Positions 47,556 through 56,235 of a DNA stretch of 62,673 nucleotides are shown piece by piece; the stretch's first letter is position 1; every line of letters starts with the position of its first letter. The notes beneath the pieces are model-generated. The model made no database searches. It worked only from the letters and a program-made list of their open reading frames with translations, and was not told the DNA's origin. The stretch lies in the NCBI RefSeq assembly GCF_030676415.1, contig NZ_JAUUTW010000030.1, positions 1 through 62,673 of the forward strand. The letters run 5' to 3'. This DNA is from Peribacillus frigoritolerans (GTDB taxonomy: Bacteria > Bacillota > Bacilli > Bacillales > DSM-1321). The position numbers were made by a program, and so were the translations under genes.

Positions 47556-48500
47556 ATGATCGAAATAGAAAAACCAAAAATCGAAACGGTTGAAATCAAC
47601 GACGATACCAAATACGGTAAATTCGTCGTAGAGCCACTAGAGCGTGGGTATGGTACTACATTGGGTAACTCCTTACGTCGTATCCTTTTATCCTCACTCC
47701 CAGGTGCTGCTGTCACAGCTATACAAATTGATGGAGTGCTACATGAGTTCTCAACAATTGAAGGCGTCGTGGAAGATGTAACATCTATCATTCTTAATGT
47801 GAAAAAACTAGCTCTTAAGATTTACTCTGATGAAGAGAAGACGCTGGAAATTGACGTTCAAGGTGACGGAGTCATCACGGCTGCTGATATCACTCATGAT
47901 AGTGATGTAGAAATTCTTAATCCGGATTTATATATTGCTACAATTGGTAAAAACGGTCATATGCGTATGCGTTTATCTGCACGTCGCGGCCGCGGCTACA
48001 CTCCTGCTGTTCAAAACAAGAGAGAAGACCAGCCAATTGGTGTAATTCCAATCGATGCTCTTTACACTCCAGTTTCACGCGTATCTTTCCAAGTTGAAAA
48101 TACACGTGTTGGACAGTTGTCTAACTTTGACAAGTTAACGTTCGATGTTTGGACTGATGGCAGTACTGGTCCGCAAGAAGCGGTAGCACTTGGAGCTAAG
48201 ATTTTAACAGAGCATTTAAATATCTTTGTCGGTTTAACCGATGAAGCTCAAAATGCTGAAATCATGGTTGAAAAAGAAGAAGATCAAAAAGAAAAAGTTC
48301 TTGAGATGACGATCGAAGAATTAGACCTTTCTGTTCGTTCTTACAACTGCTTGAAACGTGCTGGAATCAATACCGTTCAAGAGCTAGCTCATAAAACGGA
48401 AGAAGATATGATGAAAGTACGTAATCTAGGTCGTAAATCACTTGAAGAAGTGAAAGCGAAACTAGAAGAATTAGGCTTAGGTCTTCGTAAAGACGACTGA
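47556..48500 (+). CDS. rpoA: RpoA, RNA polymerase alpha subunit
   Basis: Alpha initiates polymerase assembly and contacts UP elements and activators. The 314-residue protein begins [14 protein letters not shown], has the N-terminal dimerisation domain ([20 protein letters not shown], about 17-36; the LRRILLSS segment) and a C-terminal domain with helix-hairpin-helix ([14 protein letters not shown], about 251-264). ATG 47556 follows AAGGAGGG at 47541-47548; 17 open upstream codons cover that site. Confidence 0.97.
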   Translation: MIEIEKPKIETVEINDDTKYGKFVVEPLERGYGTTLGNSLRRILLSSLPGAAVTAIQIDGVLHEFSTIEGVVEDVTSIILNVKKLALKIYSDEEKTLEIDVQGDGVITAADITHDSDVEILNPDLYIATIGKNGHMRMRLSARRGRGYTPAVQNKREDQPIGVIPIDALYTPVSRVSFQVENTRVGQLSNFDKLTFDVWTDGSTGPQEAVALGAKILTEHLNIFVGLTDEAQNAEIMVEKEEDQKEKVLEMTIEELDLSVRSYNCLKRAGINTVQELAHKTEEDMMKVRNLGRKSLEEVKAKLEELGLGLRKDD

Positions 48501-48583
48501 TAACATGGCGGAATCAATCCATTATGTTGTGAGCCTTGTTTTAGACACACAATATAGAACTTCAACAAAGGAGGGAATCTCTA

Positions 48584-48946
48584 ATGGGTTACAGAAAGTT
48601 AGGACGCACTAGCGCACAACGTAAAGCATTACTTCGTGATTTAGCTACGGATCTTATTATCCATGAGCGCATTGAAACTACTGAAGCACGTGCAAAAGAA
48701 TTACGTTCTGTAGTAGATAAAATGATCACTCTTGGTAAACGTGGTGACTTGCATGCACGCCGTCAAGCTGCATCATTCATCCGTAACGAAATCGCTGACG
48801 CTGAGAATGGCACAGATGCCCTTCAAAAACTATTCAGTGACGTGGCTCCACGTTATGAAGAACGTCAAGGTGGATACACTCGTATCATGAAAGTTGGTCC
48901 ACGCCGCGGTGACGGTGCACCAGTCGTGGTTATTGAATTAGTTTAA
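48584..48946 (+). CDS. rplQ: RplQ, 50S ribosomal protein L17
   Basis: L17 lies close to the tunnel exit. The 120-residue protein begins [20 protein letters not shown], the short bacterial form. The start follows AAAGGAGGG. It is the last ribosomal gene of the superoperon; a terminator with a long stem follows. Confidence 0.97.
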   Translation: MGYRKLGRTSAQRKALLRDLATDLIIHERIETTEARAKELRSVVDKMITLGKRGDLHARRQAASFIRNEIADAENGTDALQKLFSDVAPRYEERQGGYTRIMKVGPRRGDGAPVVVIELV

Positions 48947-48957
48947 TAACAACGATG

Positions 48958-49015
48958 AAAAAGGGCGGGACAAATGAATATACTCACTTGTTCCATGCCC
49001 TTTTTCTTTTTTTAA
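48958..49015 (+). terminator. terminator of the S10-spc-alpha superoperon
   Basis: GGGC (48963-48966) pairs with GCCC (48997-49000), and the inner GGGACAAATGA pairs imperfectly with TCACTTGTTCC. An A run precedes it and TTTTTCTTTTTTT follows. Confidence 0.85.
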
Positions 49016-49019
49016 AATA

Positions 49020-49227
49020 GAAATTCTGTCATTTAGAAATTCGCATTGAGTGTTACGATGGCTGGCGGAACCTGTTTTATGCAGGGAGCCTTCACGTCTA
49101 GCTCAAGCATCCCTTCCCGCTTTTGATAAGCGATTATAAGATAACCTGTTTTTCGTAACAGGCCCGCTGTTAGCTGCTCTTAATTTACCGAAAATTCTTT
49201 CGGTGGAAGGGGTGCAGCGTTTTTTTA
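49020..49227 (+). ncRNA. candidate structured leader or decayed repeat before ecfA1
   Basis: No gene fits this stretch. It holds small hairpins CGCTT/AAGCG (49119-49133) and CCTGTT/AACAGG (49145-49162) and a GGGA/TCCC pairing. CTTCACGTCTAGCTCAAGC followed by CCCGCTTTTG resembles the two ends of a common Bacillus intergenic hairpin repeat with its middle lost. It ends in an intrinsic terminator. Whether it regulates the ECF genes is unknown. Confidence 0.4.
49173..49227 (+). terminator. intrinsic terminator upstream of ecfA1
   Basis: GCTGC (49173-49177) pairs with GCAGC (49214-49218), enclosing ACCGAAA/TTTCGGT (49187-49193 with 49198-49204), followed by T7. It lies 87 bases before ecfA1 and about 160 bases after the rplQ terminator, so it may attenuate or isolate the ECF operon. 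Confidence 0.8.
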
Positions 49228-49313
49228 TATTTTCAGAAGGAAAAACTACTATATTTATATCGAGAGAGCAGAGTTTAGATTAGACGAGTGCAGTCGAGGA
49301 TGAGGAGGGCCAC

Positions 49314-50153
49314 ATGGTGAAGAAGCTGGTTTCTTTAAATAATATTGTTTTTAAATATGAGGGTCAGTCTCGAAACGCCTTGGATGATGTTTCTTTTGAT
49401 ATTCATCAGGGGGAGTGGCTTGCGATTGTCGGACATAATGGCTCTGGCAAGTCGACATTAGCGAAGTTACTGAATGGTCTTCAGTTCGCTAACTCAGGTA
49501 CCATTACGATTAATGATCAACTTTTGACAGAAGAATCCGTTTGGGATGTACGCCAGAAAATTGGCATGGTTTTTCAAAACCCAGATAATCAATTTGTAGG
49601 CACTACAGTTCAGGATGATGTGGCTTTTGGTTTAGAAAACGCCGGTGTTTCTCAGCAGGTTATGGTGGAGCGTGTTCATGGTGCGTTAAATAAGGTTAAA
49701 ATGAATGCCTTTCTTAATCAAGAGCCGCACCATCTATCCGGCGGTCAAAAGCAAAGAGTGGCCATAGCAGGTGTTATAGCCTTGCAGCCAGACATAATCA
49801 TCTTAGATGAAGCAACCTCCATGCTTGACCCAAGAGGCCGTGAAGAAGTGCTTGAAACAGTTAGGGAATTAAAACAGGAAAACGAGATTACTGTCATATC
49901 AATCACCCATGATCTTGAGGAAGCTGCGAAAGCTGATCGAATGATAGTCATGAACCAAGGTCGGTTATATCGTGAAGGATCGCCTCAGGATATTTTTGAG
50001 TTAGAGGAAGAATTGATTGCTCTTGGTCTGGATATTCCCTTTTCAGTGAAACTGACCAAAGAGTTACAAAAAAATGGTGTTCGTGTAGTTGATGGGCATT
50101 TGACAGAGGAAGAGTTGGTGAAGGATTTATGCGAATTACACTCGATGATGTAG
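49314..50153 (+). CDS. ecfA1: EcfA1, ECF transporter ATPase subunit (CbiO-like)
   Basis: EcfA1 is one of two ATPases that power group II ECF vitamin and metal transporters. The 279-residue protein has Walker [10 protein letters not shown] (about 39-47), the Q-loop, signature LSGGQ (about 142-146) and Walker B IIILDEAT (about 162-169). The start follows GAGGAGGG at 49302-49309. It overlaps ecfA2 by 25 bases, and the trio ecfA1-ecfA2-ecfT forms a shared energising module used by several substrate-specific S components. Confidence 0.95.
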   Translation: MVKKLVSLNNIVFKYEGQSRNALDDVSFDIHQGEWLAIVGHNGSGKSTLAKLLNGLQFANSGTITINDQLLTEESVWDVRQKIGMVFQNPDNQFVGTTVQDDVAFGLENAGVSQQVMVERVHGALNKVKMNAFLNQEPHHLSGGQKQRVAIAGVIALQPDIIILDEATSMLDPRGREEVLETVRELKQENEITVISITHDLEEAAKADRMIVMNQGRLYREGSPQDIFELEEELIALGLDIPFSVKLTKELQKNGVRVVDGHLTEEELVKDLCELHSMM

Positions 50154-50995
50154 AATACCGCTATCAGGTGAATACTCCTTTTGAACATCTGGCCCTTCAT
50201 GATGTCAATATTTCAATGGAGCCGGGAGCCTATACCGCAATCATCGGGCATACAGGGTCCGGGAAATCCACGCTACTGCAGCATTTGAATGCTCTTTTAA
50301 AACCGACGAAGGGTCGGGTCTTCATTGGGGATCGGACGATTGAGGCCGGACGAAAAGAAAAGGCTTTGCGGCCAATAAGACAAAAGGTCGGAATTGTTTT
50401 TCAGTTTCCGGAACATCAGTTATTTGATGAAACGGTTGAAAAGGATATATGTTTCGGACCTATGAATTTTGGCGTGTCTGAAATCGATGCTAAGAAACTG
50501 GCCAGGAAAGCCATCGCACAAGTCGGATTGAATGAGGAAATTCTTCAAAAATCTCCATTCGACTTATCCGGCGGACAAATGCGAAGGGTGGCCATCGCTG
50601 GGGTGCTTGCCATGGAGCCGGAAGTATTGGTACTTGATGAGCCCACAGCGGGACTGGATCCGCGAGGACGCAAAGAAATCATGGATATGTTTTATGATCT
50701 GCATAAAGCAAGGGGCATTTCAACGATTCTGGTGACACATAGCATGGAGGATGCAGCCAAGTACGCGGATGACATCATTATCATGCACAAGGGTACGGTG
50801 TTCAAAAAAGGAACCCCCCAGGAAATTTTCTCAGAGCCGGAACAATTAATGGAGCTTGGCCTGGATGTTCCTGATACGGTCCGTTTTCAGCTAAAGCTCC
50901 AGAAGGAACTTGGTGTTCGATTTGATCATCCATGTCTTAATATTGGTGATTTAGCGATAGAAATAGATAAGGCTATGAAACGGGGGAACCGCTGA
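50129..50995 (+). CDS. ecfA2: EcfA2, ECF transporter ATPase subunit
   Basis: The second ATPase of the ECF module, 288 residues, has Walker [10 protein letters not shown] (about 39-47), signature [19 protein letters not shown] (about 147-165) and Walker B VLVLDEPT. It begins inside ecfA1 (25-base overlap) and its stop overlaps the ecfT start by one base (TGATG). This tight packing suggests translational coupling and equal amounts of EcfA1 and EcfA2. Confidence 0.95.
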   Translation: MRITLDDVEYRYQVNTPFEHLALHDVNISMEPGAYTAIIGHTGSGKSTLLQHLNALLKPTKGRVFIGDRTIEAGRKEKALRPIRQKVGIVFQFPEHQLFDETVEKDICFGPMNFGVSEIDAKKLARKAIAQVGLNEEILQKSPFDLSGGQMRRVAIAGVLAMEPEVLVLDEPTAGLDPRGRKEIMDMFYDLHKARGISTILVTHSMEDAAKYADDIIIMHKGTVFKKGTPQEIFSEPEQLMELGLDVPDTVRFQLKLQKELGVRFDHPCLNIGDLAIEIDKAMKRGNR

Positions 50996-51792
50996 TGCTG
51001 GATAAAATGATTATCGGGCGTTATGTCCCTGCAAATTCACTGATGCATAAGATGGACCCAAGGGCTAAATTGCTCCTCGTGTTCCTGTTTGTTTGTGTCG
51101 TCTTTTTGGCGAATAATGTCGTTTCTTACGGTTTGCTTGCTGTATTCACCATCCTTTTGATCAGTCTTTCCAAAATACCGCTTCGCTATCTTTATAATGG
51201 GTTAAAACCAATCTTTTTCTTGATCGTATTTACTTTCCTTCTCCATATATTGTTTACGAAAGAAGGGGAATTGCTTTTTGAATACGGTTGGTTTGAAATC
51301 TATGAAGGCGGTCTGATTCAAGGTTTTTTCATATCCGTTAGATTTACTTTACTGATCCTTGTTACGTCACTTTTAACTTTGACGACATCCCCGATATCCA
51401 TTACTGATGGGATGGAAGAGCTGTTGGGGCCCTTGAAAAAGTGGAAGATGCCTGTACATGAACTGGCATTGATGATGTCCATTGCCCTTCGATTCATTCC
51501 AACGCTAATGGAGGAAACGGAAAAAATCATGAAGGCCCAAACTGCAAGGGGTGTTGACTTTTCATCTGGCCCGATAAAGGACAGGGTTAAATCGATTGTA
51601 CCGCTGCTTGTTCCTTTATTTGTTAGTTCGTTCAAACGGGCAGAGGAATTGGCAACTGCCATGGAATCAAGAGGATACCGTGGCGGGGAAGGCCGCACAA
51701 AATATCGCCAATTGAACTGGAAGACGAGCGATAGTCTTTTGATGGTCTCAATAGGCGTTTTAACGGTCATGTTATTTTTATTACGTTCATAA
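50995..51792 (+). CDS. ecfT: EcfT, ECF transporter transmembrane coupling subunit
   Basis: EcfT links the ATPases to interchangeable S components. The 265-residue protein has several membrane segments between about 25 and 120, and the two cytosolic coupling motifs AQTARGVDF (about 180-188) and AMESRGYRGG (about 222-231) carrying the Ala-Arg-Gly signatures. It follows ecfA2 directly and precedes truA by 14 bases. A candidate S component lies at 56236-56766. Confidence 0.95.
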   Translation: MLDKMIIGRYVPANSLMHKMDPRAKLLLVFLFVCVVFLANNVVSYGLLAVFTILLISLSKIPLRYLYNGLKPIFFLIVFTFLLHILFTKEGELLFEYGWFEIYEGGLIQGFFISVRFTLLILVTSLLTLTTSPISITDGMEELLGPLKKWKMPVHELALMMSIALRFIPTLMEETEKIMKAQTARGVDFSSGPIKDRVKSIVPLLVPLFVSSFKRAEELATAMESRGYRGGEGRTKYRQLNWKTSDSLLMVSIGVLTVMLFLLRS

Positions 51793-51806
51793 TAAGGAAG
51801 AGAACT

Positions 51807-52547
51807 ATGCCAAAATATAAATGTGTGATCGCTTATGACGGCACGGATTTTGCTGGTTATCAGGTGCAGCCTGAGAAACGCACCATACAAAGTGAATTCG
51901 AGGCAGTCTTGGCCCAAATGCATAAAGGCACAATTATAAAAGTGACTGCTTCAGGCAGGACAGACTCAGGGGTCCATGCAAAGGGGCAGGTACTTCACTT
52001 TGAATCGCCCCTTACATTCCCTACTGAAAATTGGGTAAAGGCGTTCAGTGCCCTTCTTCCGACCGATATCATCGTTCTGGAAGTCGATATCGTGCCTGAT
52101 GATTTTCATGCGAGGTTCCATACGACTGGGAAAGAGTACCGTTATATCATAGCCCGTTCGAAACTACGGGATCCGTTCCAACGAAATTACGCCTATCATT
52201 ATCCCTACCCATTAGATGGGGAGGCGATGAGGGAAGCAATCTCCTATTTGATAGGGACACATGACTTTACAAGTTTTTGTTCGGCAAAAACGGAAGTGAT
52301 CGATAAAGTTCGAACCATAAAAGAAATGGATTTTGAAGAGAGCGATGATTTCATGATTTTCCGCTTCGTTGGCGAAGGTTTTTTGTATAATATGGTGCGT
52401 ATCTTGGTTGGGACGCTCCTGGATGTCGGCAGCGGCAAGATGTCACCCCGTGATATGAGCGGGATTTTGGACAAAAAGGACCGCAGTTTTGCGGGGAAAA
52501 CAGCACCAGCCCAAGGGTTGTATTTATGGAAAGTATTTTACAAATAA
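51807..52547 (+). CDS. truA: TruA, tRNA pseudouridine(38-40) synthase
   Basis: TruA isomerises uridines in the anticodon arm. The 246-residue protein shows the catalytic motif ASGRTDSGVHAKGQV (about 48-62) with the invariant aspartate, and the family block FHARFHTTGKEYRY. The start follows AAGGAAGAG. It lies between the ECF module and rplM, as in B. subtilis. Confidence 0.96.
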   Translation: MPKYKCVIAYDGTDFAGYQVQPEKRTIQSEFEAVLAQMHKGTIIKVTASGRTDSGVHAKGQVLHFESPLTFPTENWVKAFSALLPTDIIVLEVDIVPDDFHARFHTTGKEYRYIIARSKLRDPFQRNYAYHYPYPLDGEAMREAISYLIGTHDFTSFCSAKTEVIDKVRTIKEMDFEESDDFMIFRFVGEGFLYNMVRILVGTLLDVGSGKMSPRDMSGILDKKDRSFAGKTAPAQGLYLWKVFYK

Positions 52548-52689
52548 AAATATCTTCGAATTGATACCAGTTTTTTTACAACTGGGAAACGAGTTGAAAT
52601 CAGTAATGGTGCGGTTTGACGCTATTCTGAACTTTTCATGGAGTTGCAGAGAGTGTTTTATAGACAACTTATCCTAGTGTAACATTCCC

Positions 52690-52721
52690 TTGACAATGAA
52701 TCTGGGAGAAGTTAATATAAT
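52690..52721 (+). promoter_or_regulatory. sigma-A promoter of rplM-rpsI
   Basis: TTGACA (52690-52695) is followed by overlapping -10 candidates, TAATAT (52713-52718, 17-base spacer) and TATAAT (52716-52721, 20-base spacer). Confidence 0.55.
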
Positions 52722-52734
52722 ATGGTATGTATTT

Positions 52735-52800
52735 TAATCCCACGATAAGCCCCGGAAGTTTATTGTGATTGAAAATAAATATAAAAATTTAAAAAGTTTT
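52735..52800 (+). ncRNA. candidate L13-type leader of rplM-rpsI
   Basis: CACGATAA (52741-52748) pairs with TTATTGTG (52760-52767, one G-T) around the loop GCCCCGGAAGT. The position matches the L13 leader family described in Bacilli, but the match is by location and simple shape only. Confidence 0.4.
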
Positions 52801-52814
52801 TTAGGAGGTTAACC

Positions 52815-53252
52815 ATGCGTACGACATTTATGGCGAAAGCTAATGAAGTAGAACGTAAATGGTATGTGATTGACGCTGAAGGCAAAACTTTGGGTCGCCT
52901 TTCTACTGAAGTAGCATCCATCTTACGTGGTAAACATAAACCAACTTTTACACCGAACATTGACACTGGTGATCATGTAATTCTAATCAATGTTGAAAAA
53001 ATCCATTTGACTGGTAAAAAATTGACTGACAAAATTTATTACCGTCACACTATGCATCCAGGCGGTCTTAAAACTAGAACTGCTCTTGAAATGCGTACAA
53101 ACTACCCTGAGAGAATGCTTGAACTTGCTATCAAAGGTATGCTTCCAAAGAATTCTCTTGGTCGTCAAATCTACAAAAAATTACACGTATACGCTGGAGC
53201 TGAGCACCCACACGCTGCTCAACAACCAGAAGTATACGAATTACGCGGATAA
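52815..53252 (+). CDS. rplM: RplM, 50S ribosomal protein L13
   Basis: L13 is an early 50S assembly protein. The 145-residue protein begins [20 protein letters not shown] and has [18 protein letters not shown] (about 71-88) and [20 protein letters not shown]. The start follows TTAGGAGG. rpsI follows 20 bases later on the same transcript. Confidence 0.97.
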   Translation: MRTTFMAKANEVERKWYVIDAEGKTLGRLSTEVASILRGKHKPTFTPNIDTGDHVILINVEKIHLTGKKLTDKIYYRHTMHPGGLKTRTALEMRTNYPERMLELAIKGMLPKNSLGRQIYKKLHVYAGAEHPHAAQQPEVYELRG

Positions 53253-53272
53253 TTACTAAGGAGGTTACTATC

Positions 53273-53665
53273 TTGGCACAAGTTCAATATTATGGTACTG
53301 GTCGCCGTAAGAGCTCAGTAGCTCGTGTACGTTTAGTACCAGGCGAAGGTCGCATCGTTATTAACGGTCGTGACATCAATGAATATATTCCTTTCGCAGC
53401 ATTACGTGAAGTTGTTAACCAACCACTAGTTGCAACGGAAACTACTGGAAATTACGACGTTCTAGTAAACGTTAGCGGTGGTGGATACACTGGTCAAGCT
53501 GGAGCAATCCGTCACGGTATCGCTCGTGCATTGCTTCAAGTTGATCCAGAATACCGTCCATCTCTTAAAACTGCTGGTTTACTAACTCGTGACCCACGTA
53601 TGAAAGAGCGTAAAAAATACGGTCTTAAAGGCGCACGTCGTGCACCTCAGTTCTCAAAACGTTAA
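53273..53665 (+). CDS. rpsI: RpsI, 30S ribosomal protein S9
   Basis: S9 reaches the P-site tRNA with its C-terminal tail. The 130-residue protein begins [19 protein letters not shown] and ends [16 protein letters not shown], the conserved tail. The start is TTG after AAGGAGG. A terminator follows; the second half of that terminator is repeated 2.3 kb downstream. Confidence 0.97.
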   Translation: MAQVQYYGTGRRKSSVARVRLVPGEGRIVINGRDINEYIPFAALREVVNQPLVATETTGNYDVLVNVSGGGYTGQAGAIRHGIARALLQVDPEYRPSLKTAGLLTRDPRMKERKKYGLKGARRAPQFSKR

Positions 53666-53685
53666 TTCTATTACCGTTTCGAAGG

Positions 53686-53717
53686 CTCTCAACCATTTTG
53701 GTTGGGAGTCTTTTTTT
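53686..53717 (+). terminator. terminator of rplM-rpsI
   Basis: CTCTCAACC (53686-53694) pairs with GGTTGGGAG (53700-53708, one wobble), followed by TCTTTTTTT. The 3' arm and T run form the left end of an imperfect direct repeat. Confidence 0.88.
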
Positions 53718-53744
53718 ATGCTTGGAAAAAGATTTGACCATATC
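53701..53744 (+). repeat. left copy of a 44-bp imperfect direct repeat flanking the MFS/TetR patch
   Basis: This copy begins in the 3' arm of the rpsI terminator and runs through GGAAAAAGATTTGACCA to 53744. The copy at 56025-56068 matches it at 38 of 44 positions by my count. Confidence 0.8.
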
Positions 53745-53789
53745 ATGCTTCATGAACCTTATTCTGTGGTGATGGAATATATTAGAGAA

Positions 53790-53821
53790 AAAGCATATCT
53801 GGGATATCCCAGATATGCTTT
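53790..53821. terminator. perfect palindrome, bidirectional terminator of the MFS gene
   Basis: Bases 53790-53803 pair with 53808-53821 without mismatch (14 base pairs, ATAT loop). Read on the minus strand it follows the MFS stop and is succeeded by a T-rich tract; on the plus strand TATTTTAAA follows. Confidence 0.8.
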
Positions 53822-53848
53822 ATTTTAAAGACTCTATTGTTAACAATT

Positions 53849-55302
53849 TTAGTTAGGAGATTCACTTTCACTTTTTTTAATTGCGGCTTTTTTCGGCATG
53901 AAACATGTAAAAATTAACGCCACAATAGATAAGATCAACATAAAAACATAGGCATCACTTGAGCCAAAGATAGAAGCTAATGCCTCTAGTTGTATAGCTG
54001 TAATGTTTTCATTTTGCATTGATAGCTCAGAGGCATGTAAAGTTGCTTGCCTTGTATACACTGTGATGACAACTGCTGTACCAATAGCACCTGACAATTG
54101 GCGAATGGTATTATTTACAGCTGAACCATGGGAACCCAATTCTCTTGGTAAAGCATTCAACCCTGCTGTATTTAAAGGCATGGTAATAAAGCTTAATCCA
54201 ATTCGTAGGATAATGGTACGAACCATTAAATAGATATAGGTTGTGGATTCGTTTATATCTATGACTCCCCACATCGAAACAATGATAAATACTAAACCAG
54301 TAATAAAGAGTGGTTTAGCACCGTATTTATCATACATTTTACCAGTGACAGGGGACAAGAAGGCATTAATCACAGCTCCAGGTAATAACAGTAAACCTGC
54401 TTCAAATGCTGTAAAACCTCGTCCATTCTGCAAGTAAATTGGTAAAAGAATTAAATCCGCATACATAATCATGGTAATTAGTACATTGATGAAAGATGTT
54501 AGAGTGAAAACTTTATACTTAAATACAGATAAATTTAATAATGGATCGCTGGATTTGATTTGACGTAAACAGAATAGAGTCGTCACGATTATTCTGGCGA
54601 TTATTGTAGTAATGACAACGAGATTATCCCATCCCTTGCTTCCTGCGCTACTAAATCCAAATAAAATGCAGCCAAAACCAATCGTTGATAAAATGACACT
54701 TGTGATATCTAATTTTGCTTTTGTTGTCTCTGCAACATTCATTAAATTTTTGAACGCTAGAACAATGACGATTATTATAAATGGGGTTAACCCAATAAAT
54801 AGCCATCTCCATGAAACATATTCAATGATAAAACCAGATAATGTAGGAGCTATGGCTGGAGCAAAAATCATCGCAAATCCGATTGTCCCCATAACACTTC
54901 CACGCTTTTCGCTAGGATATAAATATAAAATAATTGTCATCATTAGAGGCATAATAATCCCGGCACCAATTGCTTGAATCATTCTTCCCGTTAACAGCAT
55001 GCCAAAATTCACCGCACATGCACAAAGTGCAGATCCGATGAACAAAAAGAACATCGAGCTAATAAACAGCTGCCTTGTTGTAAAATGTTTCATTAAAAAA
55101 GCCGTAATCGGCACTAAAACACCGTTTACTAGCATAAATCCTGTTGAAACCATTGTACAGTTGCAGCAGTTACATGAAATACGTCCATTAAACCACTCAA
55201 TGCAACATTTAATAAAGTCTGATTTAATGTTGATAAAAAACAGCCAGCAATCAGTACAATCAATAAAACTTTTTTATTTTTTTCCGTTATGTCATTTTTC
55301 AT
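53849..55302 (-). pseudogene. DHA2-type MFS multidrug efflux transporter, frameshifted
   Basis: Together the two frames encode about 484 residues, the size of 14-helix drug:proton antiporters. The N-terminal part (from 55302, after AAAGGGG) begins MKNDITEKNKKVLLIVLIAG and reads to VTAATVQW; the rest continues in another frame as STGFMLVNGVLVPITAFLMK. One base is missing near 55146-55150, where relatives have Q-W-L-S-T-G. Motif C-like GAGIIMPLMM and the GRMIQAIGAG segment are intact. An internal ATG at 55153 could start a 434-residue product without the first helix, but no ribosome binding site is visible. It may be a true pseudogene or a sequencing error. Divergent tetR is the likely regulator. 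Confidence 0.85.
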
Positions 55303-55334
55303 TCGTAAAACCCCTTTATTTTTGACTTGCATTC

Positions 55335-55440
55335 TCAACATCGTGTCGATAAAATCGATGGTAACAAAAATATATGTTGCTTACCATGAACAGTTTTCTT
55401 GGAAATGTTCACTAATCGACATAGAAATATATGCTGTTGA
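55335..55440. promoter_or_regulatory. operator region between the MFS gene and tetR
   Basis: Three dyads share the half-site TGTYGA or TGTTCA. They are TCAACA-3-TGTCGA (55335-55349), TGAACA-13-TGTTCA (55387-55411) and TCGACA-13-TGTTGA (55416-55440). The outer two are inverted copies of each other. This is what a TetR-family dimer controlling both divergent genes would need; the site is inferred. Confidence 0.55.
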
Positions 55441-55474
55441 GAAAGTCAGAGAAAAATCGATAAAGGAGTTAAAA

Positions 55475-56023
55475 ATGTCTATACCTAAAAAAGAAGATCC
55501 TCGTACTATTCGGTCAAGAGAAATGTTTAAAAGCGCTGTCATTGCTCTCTTATGCGAGGACCCTGCTATTTCGAATTTAACGGTTCAGAAAATTGCAGCC
55601 AAAGCAGGGTTAAATCGGACAACATTTTACCTGCATTATCAGGATATTCAAGATTTACTAACGCAAATCACCGATGAGATTTTAAATGAGCTATCTGATA
55701 AAATTTTTGCTTTAATACATGCAAAAGATTTATCAGAAAAACAACAGCTAACTCAATTACTTGATTATTTATATATCCATCGAAATTATTTGCTTATTTT
55801 ATTTAAAACGAATCAGTTTGAGGAACAATTGTTTTCATTATTAAAGCAATTAGTAGAAATAAGAAGGAAAAATACCAAGGAGGATTTACCTGCTGATTAT
55901 GTTGATATTGATATTAAAACGGCCTCATTGGTAGGCATTATCATATGGTGGTTAAGAAAGGGGCTTCATTTTAGTTCAGATTATATGGCCAATCAAATTT
56001 ATTTAATGTACAGAGTGCAATGA
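55475..56023 (+). CDS. TetR/AcrR-family transcriptional regulator
   Basis: This 182-residue regulator has an N-terminal helix-turn-helix (LTVQKIAAKAGLNRTTFYLH, about 38-57) in a standard TetR DNA-binding domain, and a helical C-terminal ligand domain. ATG 55475 follows AAAGGAG at 55462-55468; the frame is open 62 codons further upstream but that crosses the operator region. It is transcribed away from the broken MFS gene, the usual local-repressor arrangement. Ligand unknown. The patch looks A+T-richer than its neighbours. Confidence 0.9.
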   Translation: MSIPKKEDPRTIRSREMFKSAVIALLCEDPAISNLTVQKIAAKAGLNRTTFYLHYQDIQDLLTQITDEILNELSDKIFALIHAKDLSEKQQLTQLLDYLYIHRNYLLILFKTNQFEEQLFSLLKQLVEIRRKNTKEDLPADYVDIDIKTASLVGIIIWWLRKGLHFSSDYMANQIYLMYRVQ

Positions 56024-56024
56024 T

Positions 56025-56068
56025 GTTGGGGGTGTTTTTTTATGTCCGGAAAAAGATTTGACCACATC
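56025..56068 (+). repeat. right copy of the 44-bp imperfect direct repeat
   Basis: It starts two bases after the tetR stop and ends in GACCACATC. It reproduces the 3' arm of the rpsI terminator (GTTGGGGGTG then T7) and the sequence after it, but lacks the 5' arm. Confidence 0.8.
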
Positions 56069-56235
56069 TTCAGCATCAGTTCCAAATGAAACGCTCAGCG
56101 ACGTTGGTGACAGGTATGTTCCATTTGTTTACACATGAGTTTATTTATGTAATACATATTTTTTTGTAAAATCCATATTTATTAAGTTCCTGTTTAGGAG
56201 TATGATAATACTTAAAAAAAGAAAGAGGACTTCAT

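Noticed and set aside
51318..51923. 201-codon minus-strand frame opposite ecfT and truA
   Set aside because: It is antisense to two conserved genes, lacks a ribosome binding site and resembles no protein.
53790..53821. palindrome as a mobile-element end or attachment site
   Set aside because: It sits right after the MFS stop with T-rich flanks and is better explained as a terminator; no second copy borders the patch.
54003..55325. several plus-strand frames opposite the MFS gene
   Set aside because: They are antisense to a clear transporter; isolated starts without ribosome binding sites.
55289..55474. 62-residue N-terminal extension of the TetR regulator
   Set aside because: It would translate the operator region; AAAGGAG at 55462 fits ATG 55475 and gives a normal TetR N-terminus.
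56069..56235. possible riboswitch before the ECF S component
   Set aside because: I looked for TPP, FMN, cobalamin, folate and preQ1 signature sequences and found none. Only a small AGTAT/ATACT hairpin near 56199-56212 is present.
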